The notes under the pieces: model-generated | Databases searched by the model: none | The model's input: only the letters and a program-made list of their open reading frames with translations | What the model was told of the DNA's origin: nothing | Translations under genes and position numbers: made by a program | In this document: positions 5,541-10,028 of the stretch, in pieces | Numbering within the stretch: the stretch's first letter is position 1 | Layout: the number at the start of each line of letters is the position of its first letter | Source: Candidatus Woesearchaeota archaeon | GTDB taxonomy: Archaea > Nanobdellota > Nanobdellia > Woesearchaeales > UBA10107 | Reading direction: 5' to 3' | Length of the DNA stretch: 10,028 nt | Assembly (NCBI GenBank): GCA_013331965.1 | Contig: DUFL01000025.1 | Location: forward strand, 2,564-12,591

Positions 5541-5993
5541 ATGGTACTATGCTTATTGGCACTGCCGGTATTCGCAATCTTGGGTATATTCAGCCTCAAA
5601 TACAGAAATCTTACTAAAGACGCTTTGGAATGTTTATTCAAAACAGTCACATTAAGGAAATGCAGTTCCGGCCTGGATGATAGGATAAAAAGCGATGTTA
5701 CCGGAACATTTTTGAAGTATTCTCCAAGAACAGCAAAACTATTTTACAGGCATTACAGGATAATCTCGTGGATTATATTTATCCTTTTCATATGGAGTGT
5801 TTATGCAAGTTCAGTTGGTGTTTACAATTATGCCAAGCATGGAAATTGCAGCGGTCCTCAGTCATCTGCATTTTGTGTAATCAAGACTGTTGGTGATGGA
5901 GGCAGTTCTATCTTGATTTTAGTACAGGATACTTATTACAGACTGACGGGACAGGAGGAAAAATGTTCGGATTATTCTCCGCTGAAAAAATAA
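5541..5993 (+). CDS. Two-TM membrane protein with conserved-looking cysteines, unknown function
   Basis: The 150-residue protein has a hydrophobic N-terminus (about 2-19) and a second membrane segment (about 73-96, RIISWIIFILFIWSVYASSVGVY). The 53-residue loop between them is rich in Lys/Arg and so probably cytoplasmic, which puts the C-terminal region outside. Cysteines are C4, C31, C41, C103, C112 and C142. C103 and C112 (GNCSGPQSSAFC) sit just outside the membrane and could form a disulfide made by the divergently encoded DsbA-like enzyme (inference). The pattern reminds me of hypothetical proteins encoded beside DsbA-like genes in small-genome archaea and bacteria, but I cannot name a family. 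The start fits the leaderless promoter at 5511. Its last 31 nt overlap the sufS-like gene, whose RBS lies inside it. Confidence 0.75.
   Translation: MVLCLLALPVFAILGIFSLKYRNLTKDALECLFKTVTLRKCSSGLDDRIKSDVTGTFLKYSPRTAKLFYRHYRIISWIIFILFIWSVYASSVGVYNYAKHGNCSGPQSSAFCVIKTVGDGGSSILILVQDTYYRLTGQEEKCSDYSPLKK
5953..5958 (+). promoter_or_regulatory. Shine-Dalgarno of the sufS-like gene
   Basis: AGGAGG lies 4 nt before the ATG at 5963, inside the 3' end of the preceding gene. It fixes the start and shows that internal operon genes here use Shine-Dalgarno initiation while first genes are leaderless. Confidence 0.7.
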
Positions 5994-7186
5994 GAGAAGC
6001 AAGGAAGGACTTTCCAGTTCTTAAGGATGAAATCTACTTTGACAATGCATGCATGTCATTAAAGCCGATTCAGGTAATTAACAAATTGAATGAATATTAT
6101 ACTCAATATACTGCCTGCCTAGGGAGGAGCAACCATGCGTTTGCAAGAAAACTGACTGAAGAAATTGACAAGGCAAGAAGTGAAGTCAGAAAATTCATAA
6201 ATGCAAAGGAAGATTCCGAAATAATCTTCACAAGGAATACGACAGAAGGAATAAACTTAATTGCCAATTCATTCGGGCTTAAGAAAGAAGATGAAGTGAT
6301 TATTTCTGATAAAGAACACAATTCCAATCTGATTCCATGGTTAAAATTAAAGAAAACAGCAGGAATTAAGGTTGTTATTTCAAAGACAAACGATGACGGG
6401 ACATTCAATCTCGAGAATTTCAGAAAAAGCTTTTCAGGCAGAACGCGGCTTGTTTCAGTAATTTACACCTCAAACATAGACGGTGTTACAAATCCGGTAA
6501 AAGAAATAATCAAAATTTCTCATCTGCATAAAGTTCCTGTCCTGGTCGATGCTGCTCAGGCAGTCCCGAGCTTTGAGGTCGATGTCAGGAAAATAGATGC
6601 GGATTTCCTTGCTTTTTCGGGCCACAAGATGTGCGGGCCTTCCGGAATAGGAGTTTTATACGGAAAAAAACAGTTATTGGAAAAGCTTGACCAGTTTTTA
6701 GTCGGCGGAGAGACAGTGCAGGATTCAACTTATGATTCTTACATTCCTGAGAAAATTCCGAATAAATTCGAGGCCGGACTGCAGGATTATGCAGGAATAA
6801 TCGGTTTAGGGGAAGCTTGCAGGTATCTAAGAAAAATAGGGATGAATAATATCTCAAGGCATGAAATAAAGCTGAATGCTTTGCTGACTAATCTTTTGAA
6901 TGATGAAATAGATACTGGAAAAATCAAGATACTCGGTCCAAAGGATACTAAGCAAAGAGGAGGAATATTTTCATTCATCATTGAAGGGATAGATATCCAC
7001 CATGTTTCCAGAATCCTGGATTCAAGCAAAAAGATAATGACGAGGAGCGGGGCACACTGCGTCCATTCATGGTTCAATGCAAGAAACTTAAATGGAAGCG
7101 TCAGGGCTTCTTTATATTTCTACAACACAGAAGATGAAGTCAGGAAATTTGCTGAAGAAATACAAAAGATAATAAAGCTCGGCTGA
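5963..7186 (+). CDS. sufS: Cysteine desulfurase, SufS/CsdA-like (class V aminotransferase fold)
   Basis: The 407-residue length is typical of SufS (about 400-410). The N-terminal motif IYFDNACMSLKP corresponds to the family YLDNAATSQKP. H119 (DKEHNSN) is the PLP-stacking histidine, D202-A-A-Q205 region (LVDAAQAVPS) holds the cofactor-binding acid, K222 (FSGHKMCGPSG) forms the PLP Schiff base, and C366 (RSGAHCVHSW) is the persulfide-carrying cysteine. The enzyme would convert cysteine to alanine and pass sulfur to Fe-S clusters or tRNA thiolation. No SufBCD, SufE or IscU-like gene is in the window, so the acceptor is unknown. An unusual point is Cys at FDNACMS where the family normally has Ala-Ala-Thr/Ser. 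The upstream overlap and the strong RBS place it in an operon with the membrane protein. Related epimerases or selenocysteine lyases are less likely given C366. Confidence 0.88.
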   Translation: MFGLFSAEKIREARKDFPVLKDEIYFDNACMSLKPIQVINKLNEYYTQYTACLGRSNHAFARKLTEEIDKARSEVRKFINAKEDSEIIFTRNTTEGINLIANSFGLKKEDEVIISDKEHNSNLIPWLKLKKTAGIKVVISKTNDDGTFNLENFRKSFSGRTRLVSVIYTSNIDGVTNPVKEIIKISHLHKVPVLVDAAQAVPSFEVDVRKIDADFLAFSGHKMCGPSGIGVLYGKKQLLEKLDQFLVGGETVQDSTYDSYIPEKIPNKFEAGLQDYAGIIGLGEACRYLRKIGMNNISRHEIKLNALLTNLLNDEIDTGKIKILGPKDTKQRGGIFSFIIEGIDIHHVSRILDSSKKIMTRSGAHCVHSWFNARNLNGSVRASLYFYNTEDEVRKFAEEIQKIIKLG

Positions 7187-7209
7187 TTAAACTGCAATTA
7201 AACAACAAT

Positions 7210-8427
7210 ATGGCAAAAGAAATAAGATTAAGCAGGGATCTAGGATTGTTCCAGGTAACGATAGCTGGTGTTGGAATAATAATCGGAGCTGGAATTTACG
7301 CTTTAATCGGGGTCGGTGCAGGTTTAGCTGGAAATGCTATCTGGCTTTCTTTCCTGATTTCTGCAGTTGTCGCTATACTGACGGGATTAAGCTATGCCGA
7401 ACTGAGCTCTATATTCAAAGGAGATGCTGGAGAATATGATTACATCAAGCCTGCGTTGGGAAGAAGATTTGCTTTCTGGATTGCGATGGCATTGATTGCC
7501 GGGACAATCATAAGTTCTGCGGCAGTAGCATTGGGATTTGCAGGTTATTTCACAAAATTTATTCCTATGCCTGTCGTCTCTGCAGCAATGCTTCTCATAA
7601 TTTTGATGACACTTATCAATATCTGGGGAATAAGGGAGACAGCATGGTATAATGATTTTTCAACACTTACTGAAATGCTTGGGCTTGCTGTCATCATCGC
7701 AATCGGATTTATGAGATTTGGGAATAAGATTGATTATTTTGAAACGCCCAATGGGGCTGAAGGGATTTTTGGGGCGGCAGCATTAGTATTCTTTGCTTAT
7801 ATAGGATTTGAAAGCATCGTTAAATTAAGGGATGAGACAAAGAATCCTGAAAGGACAATCCCTTTGGGAATAATTTATTCGATAATAATCAGCTCGGTAC
7901 TTTATGTTTTAGTCGCTTTATCAGCAGTGACTGCAGTCGGATGGAAAGAACTGAGCAGCACAAGTGCCCCCCTGGCATTAGTCGCCTCATCTTTTTTCGG
8001 AAGCTATGCGTTTACTGTTTTGGCGGTGATTGCGCTGTTTGCCACTTCAAATACTGTTTTACTGACTATGGTCGCTGCATCAAGACAACTTTACGGCATG
8101 GCAAGGGAGCATTCCCTTCCGTCATGGTTTGGAAAAGTCAGTCCAACAACTGAGACTCCTGTTTATGCAATAATATTTACTGGTCTTATTGCAATGATTT
8201 TTGCTGTATTGGGGGACATCTCAGTTGTCGCCAATCTTACAAATTTCTTTTTATTCCTGACTTTTGCTGCTGTTAATCTAAGCTTGATTATGCTAAGATA
8301 TAAATATCCGAATATAAAAAGAGGATTCAAGTGCCCAGGAAATATAGGAAATTTTTCGGTAATTGCGTGCTTAGGAATGCTTACTTCAATTGCGATGCTT
8401 GTGTTTGTAACAATAAATCTGTTTTAA
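7210..8427 (+). CDS. APC-superfamily amino acid permease
   Basis: The 405-residue polytopic protein has about 12 predicted membrane helices. Helix 1 carries the glycine-rich unwound substrate site (VGIIIGAGIYALIG). Helix 6 and the following loop read FFAYIGFESIVKLRDETKNPERTIPLGI, the best-known signature of amino acid/polyamine/cation permeases (family 2.A.3), with FxGFE-like residues that line the substrate site. It probably imports an amino acid by proton or exchange coupling; the substrate cannot be told from sequence. The gene starts 23 nt after the sufS-like gene with no clear promoter or Shine-Dalgarno between, so cotranscription is likely. Cysteine or a close relative is an attractive substrate given that neighbour, but this is inference. 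It is slightly short for the family (430-470) yet appears complete. Confidence 0.88.
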   Translation: MAKEIRLSRDLGLFQVTIAGVGIIIGAGIYALIGVGAGLAGNAIWLSFLISAVVAILTGLSYAELSSIFKGDAGEYDYIKPALGRRFAFWIAMALIAGTIISSAAVALGFAGYFTKFIPMPVVSAAMLLIILMTLINIWGIRETAWYNDFSTLTEMLGLAVIIAIGFMRFGNKIDYFETPNGAEGIFGAAALVFFAYIGFESIVKLRDETKNPERTIPLGIIYSIIISSVLYVLVALSAVTAVGWKELSSTSAPLALVASSFFGSYAFTVLAVIALFATSNTVLLTMVAASRQLYGMAREHSLPSWFGKVSPTTETPVYAIIFTGLIAMIFAVLGDISVVANLTNFFLFLTFAAVNLSLIMLRYKYPNIKRGFKCPGNIGNFSVIACLGMLTSIAMLVFVTINLF

Positions 8428-8436
8428 AGATTTTAT
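8421..8436 (+). promoter_or_regulatory. Possible TATA element of the candidate ncRNA
   Basis: GTTTTAAAG (8421-8429) and ATTTTATC (8430-8437) overlap the permease stop codon and would start transcription at about 8451-8460, the base of the terminal stem of the candidate RNA. The match to a TATA box is fair, not strong. Confidence 0.3.
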
Positions 8437-8452
8437 CTGCAGCATGGCTCAT

Positions 8453-8598
8453 TAGAAAATAACGCTGCCATCATTTCGCGAAGCTTAGTCAGCTGCATCT
8501 TAAACTAAGCTAAGGGGAATCCCTTATGGGGCTTTAGCGGATTGTGATTGCTGCGGTATTGCAAGCTGAGCCGGCGCTGCGTTATTTTTTATTTTCTA
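8453..8598 (+). ncRNA. Candidate structured non-coding RNA of unknown family
   Basis: AAAATAACGC (8456-8465) pairs perfectly with GCGTTATTTT (8579-8588), and GCC (8467-8469) with GGC (8573-8575). Inside, ATCA (8470-8473) pairs TGAT (8545-8548) and TTCGC (8475-8479) pairs GCGGA (8537-8541). These enclose hairpins AGCTTAGT (8482-8489) / ACTAAGCT (8504-8511) and AAGGG (8512-8516) / CCCTT (8521-8525). A further TTGC/GCAA hairpin (8548-8551/8561-8564) follows. The result is a closed multi-branched fold about 133 nt long. The 3' side runs into TTATTTTTTATTTTCT, a terminator-like U-tract on the plus strand. It lies between the permease stop and an independent leaderless promoter at 8621, so it is not a 5' UTR riboswitch of the next gene. 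No tRNA, SRP RNA, RNase P, C/D or H/ACA signature is evident. The fold was done by eye. Confidence 0.5.
8584..8598 (+). terminator. T-rich terminator of the ncRNA and permease operon
   Basis: ATTTTTTATTTTCT follows and partly forms the closing stem of the candidate RNA, giving a stem plus U-tract arrangement. It could end both the ncRNA and read-through from the permease gene. Confidence 0.45.
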
Positions 8599-8620
8599 TG
8601 GAGCCTAGCCCTGGGATAAG

Positions 8621-8628
8621 TTTTTAAA
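8621..8628 (+). promoter_or_regulatory. TATA box of the membrane regulator operon (leaderless)
   Basis: TTTTTAAA begins exactly 30 nt before the ATG at 8651, the same octamer and spacing as at 5511. There is no Shine-Dalgarno before the ATG. Confidence 0.65.
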
Positions 8629-8650
8629 TAGTAACCATACATATTTCATA

Positions 8651-9136
8651 ATGAGCTTAAATCATAAGAACACCGGATGGCTTCTTATAGGATTTTCTGT
8701 AGTTCTTTTGCTGATTTTAACTTCTGTAAAAGTGAATGTTGACAAGGAAGGAGCATATCTCTGCGAGGTAATTAACCAGAACAATCTTGACATGAGCCAG
8801 TGTCCAGCGCATCAGTCTTCAACATCATGGTATATCGTGGGGGCATTCGGACTGGTTTTTATTATTTTCGCAATAGGCATGTATCTTGTTTTTATGCCGT
8901 TTGAATCCCAGAAGAATGTGTTTAAAAAGACTGATATGTCAAAACTGGATGAAGAAGAAAAAAATATTTATCATCTTTTGAAGCAGAACAATGGTTCGAT
9001 GTATCAAAGCGACATAATCAAGGAAACAAATTTCTCTAAGGTCAAGACCAGCAGGATTCTTGATAAAATGTCCGGCAAGGGCCTGATAGAAAGGCAGAGA
9101 AGAGGAATGACAAACATAGTTATTCTGAAGCATTAA
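8651..9136 (+). CDS. Membrane-anchored winged-helix regulator with a two-cysteine outer loop
   Basis: The 161-residue protein has two membrane helices (about 8-25 and 60-82). Between them is a 34-residue loop with C38 and C51 (YLCEVINQNN...MSQCPAH). The loop is probably extracytoplasmic because the following charged region (FKKTDMSKLDEEEKN) and the C-terminal domain should be inside. Residues about 98-161 form a MarR/IclR-like winged helix: EEEKNIYHLLKQNNGSMYQSDI, recognition region NFSKVKTSRILDKMSGKG, wing LIERQRRGMTNIVIL. Such domains are common in archaeal membrane-bound transcription factors. The architecture suggests that the redox state of the outer cysteine pair is passed to DNA binding inside; this is inference. 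It is the first gene of an operon with a thioredoxin, 1 nt apart, which supports a redox role. Confidence 0.8.
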   Translation: MSLNHKNTGWLLIGFSVVLLLILTSVKVNVDKEGAYLCEVINQNNLDMSQCPAHQSSTSWYIVGAFGLVFIIFAIGMYLVFMPFESQKNVFKKTDMSKLDEEEKNIYHLLKQNNGSMYQSDIIKETNFSKVKTSRILDKMSGKGLIERQRRGMTNIVILKH

Positions 9137-9137
9137 A

Positions 9138-9518
9138 ATGAACACAAATATAGCTATTGCGGGGGGTATTGTTCTGGCGGCAGTTGTTTTACTAATAGTT
9201 AATGTTCAATCTCCAGATACAGCATATTCTAATCTTGATTTATTCGCGAAATGTTTAACAGAAAATAATGCCGTATTTTACGGTGCTTCATGGTGCTCTC
9301 ACTGCAATAATCAGAAAAACATGCTTGGTTCCAGCATGAGTTTTATAAGATATGTTGAATGTTCAGCATCGGATGGAAGATCTCAGACGGAAATCTGCAG
9401 AAGAGAAGGGATAAATGCATATCCGACCTGGAAATTCAGCGGAAAGGCAGTCGAAGGAGAACTTGATCTTACTCAGTTAAGCCAGTATTCAGGATGCAGT
9501 CTGGATTTAATAGCTTAA
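9138..9518 (+). CDS. Membrane-anchored thioredoxin-like protein (CSHC)
   Basis: The 126-residue protein has one N-terminal membrane anchor (about 4-22, NIAIAGGIVLAAVVLLIVN), then a thioredoxin fold. The active site is C53-S-H-C56 in VFYGASWCSHCNNQK and the cis-proline is P96 (GINAYPTWKF). The stretch YGASWCSHCNNQK...YVECSASDG...EICRREGINAYPTW closely resembles the thioredoxin domain fused to vitamin K epoxide reductase (VKOR) in plants and cyanobacteria (YGAxWCPHC...VECxxDG...C...GIxxYPTW). It may be a stand-alone partner of a VKOR or DsbA-type system. C75 and C87 correspond to extra cysteines of that domain; C39 and C120 are further ones. The ATG lies 1 nt after the regulator stop with no Shine-Dalgarno, implying coupled translation. 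Confidence 0.85.
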   Translation: MNTNIAIAGGIVLAAVVLLIVNVQSPDTAYSNLDLFAKCLTENNAVFYGASWCSHCNNQKNMLGSSMSFIRYVECSASDGRSQTEICRREGINAYPTWKFSGKAVEGELDLTQLSQYSGCSLDLIA

Positions 9519-9524
9519 TATTTT

Positions 9525-9546
9525 GAAATTAAAATGAAATTAAAAT
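9525..9546 (+). repeat. 11-bp tandem duplication before the last gene
   Basis: GAAATTAAAAT is repeated exactly twice in tandem (9525-9535, 9536-9546), so two ATGs appear 11 nt apart. The first (9534) opens a frame that stops at once; the second (9545) starts the gene. It looks like a recent slip duplication in the intergenic gap. Confidence 0.6.
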
Positions 9547-9904
9547 GAAAGCTGACTATAAGAAATTATTTAAAATATTTGCTGTGATTATAGGAATAAT
9601 CGCTGTATTCGATTTGATTGATTTTTTTGTGCATGGATTGAGTCCGAATTATTCTGTTCCGGATTATTATTATAAAAATAAGGCAATTTACGGAACACTC
9701 TTTGCTTTTGTGACTTATCTATTTGTACAGAAGAAAGTGGCTTTTACAAAAGCGCTGATTGTTTCAGGAGCGACATCTGTCTTGCTGCAGATGAACTATC
9801 TGATAAGCGGTTATCCTCTTGATTTTGTTCTTGAATTCCTGTTTATACACTTCTTTATTCTTCTGCCAGTTTCCTGGCTTGCATTTAAGTATATCCTGAA
9901 GTAA
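9545..9904 (+). CDS. Small four-TM membrane protein, unknown function
   Basis: The 119-residue protein is largely hydrophobic with about four membrane helices: 9-28 (IFAVIIGIIAVFDLIDFF), 46-62 (AIYGTLFAFVTYLFVQ), 67-86 (FTKALIVSGATSVLLQMNYL) and 93-116 (FVLEFLFIHFFILLPVSWLAF). It contains no cysteine, so it is not a VKOR or DsbB, which need CxxC pairs. A soluble loop (about 32-43, LSPNYSVPDYYYKN) lies between helices 1 and 2. I do not recognise the family. It sits 26 nt after the thioredoxin gene and is the last gene before a stem-loop terminator candidate, so it should be cotranscribed with the regulator and thioredoxin. A role as membrane partner of either is only a guess. No Shine-Dalgarno is visible. 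Confidence 0.75.
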   Translation: MKADYKKLFKIFAVIIGIIAVFDLIDFFVHGLSPNYSVPDYYYKNKAIYGTLFAFVTYLFVQKKVAFTKALIVSGATSVLLQMNYLISGYPLDFVLEFLFIHFFILLPVSWLAFKYILK

Positions 9905-9943
9905 TAAATCAGCATCGTCTGCTGCGCCCCGGCATGATTTTAT
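9904..9943 (+). terminator. Stem-loop terminator candidate of the regulator-thioredoxin operon
   Basis: AAATCAGC (9906-9913) pairs with GC-A-TGATTT (9932-9940, one bulged A), followed by TTTATTCG. It begins right at the stop codon of the last gene, where a terminator is expected. Confidence 0.4.
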
Positions 9944-9962
9944 TCGTTAATTACAAATTAAA

Positions 9963-10027
9963 AAGTTAGCGTCGTTCGCGATGTAATTCTAACTTATCTG
10001 ACACAATCTCGGCATAGCCGAGCTGTG
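9963..10027. repeat. Two adjacent strong hairpins at the window end
   Basis: Hairpin 1 is AAGTTAG (9963-9969) / CTAACTT (9989-9995) extended by CGTCG (9970-9974) / CGATG (9979-9983) around a TTCG loop, with a five-base bulge on one side. Hairpin 2 is CTCGGC (10008-10013) / GCCGAG (10017-10022) around ATA, extended by CACA (10002-10005) / TGTG (10024-10027). They could be part of an RNA gene, an operator array or an attachment site cut off by the window edge. Confidence 0.45.
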
Positions 10028-10028
10028 C

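Noticed and set aside
8453..8598. tRNA, RNase P RNA or SRP RNA in the gene-free stretch
   Set aside because: There is no tRNA T-arm or acceptor pattern, no RNase P CR I/CR V motifs and no SRP helix 8 motif, and the size is wrong for archaeal RNase P or SRP RNA.
8453..8650. 5' UTR riboswitch for the membrane regulator gene
   Set aside because: A TATA box at 8621, exactly 30 nt before the ATG, indicates a leaderless transcript that does not include the structure.

Overview
The window looks like a low-GC archaeal chromosome, most likely from a small-genome DPANN-type lineage (Woesearchaeota/Pacearchaeota-like). That placement is inference from several signs. Four transcription units have an AT-rich TATA-like octamer starting about 30 nt before the ATG and no Shine-Dalgarno, the archaeal leaderless layout. 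One protein is full-length archaeal-type family B DNA polymerase in architecture. There is a XerA/XerD-like recombinase, and a membrane-anchored winged-helix protein. No rRNA, tRNA, CRISPR array or insertion sequence was found.

Left part (1-2184): a 53-codon gene on the minus strand (82-243) with a strong ribosome binding site, then a tightly overlapping plus-strand operon. The operon encodes an AbrB/MazE-like antitoxin, a PIN-domain (VapC-like) toxin and a tyrosine recombinase. It may be a small self-maintaining recombination module.

Centre-left (2185-4473): a 762-residue PolB-like protein with its own leaderless promoter. All DEDDy 3'-5' exonuclease residues are present, but the polymerase motifs appear to be lost, so it is best read as a polymerase-dead family B homologue.

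Centre (4511-8427): a thiol/sulfur-themed region. A minus-strand pair encodes a membrane-anchored DsbA-like oxidoreductase and, 3 nt downstream, a 20-residue Lys/Cys-rich microprotein. A 298-bp divergent intergenic region separates this pair from a plus-strand operon. That intergenic region holds three copies of GTGCTAACTTT, nested inverted repeats and an 18-bp perfect palindrome. The operon encodes a two-TM Cys-containing membrane protein, a SufS-like cysteine desulfurase and, 23 nt on, an APC-family amino acid permease.

Right part (8428-10028): a gene-free stretch of about 220 bp folds on paper into a closed multi-branched RNA followed by a T-rich tract, so it is a candidate unknown ncRNA. 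Then comes a leaderless operon encoding a membrane winged-helix regulator with two cysteines in its outer loop, a membrane-anchored thioredoxin and a small four-TM protein. It ends in a stem-loop terminator candidate. The window closes with two further strong hairpins.

Taken together, the right two thirds suggest a locus for extracytoplasmic disulfide chemistry, sulfur/cysteine handling and redox sensing. The left third is an accessory module of toxin-antitoxin, recombinase and a degenerate polymerase.
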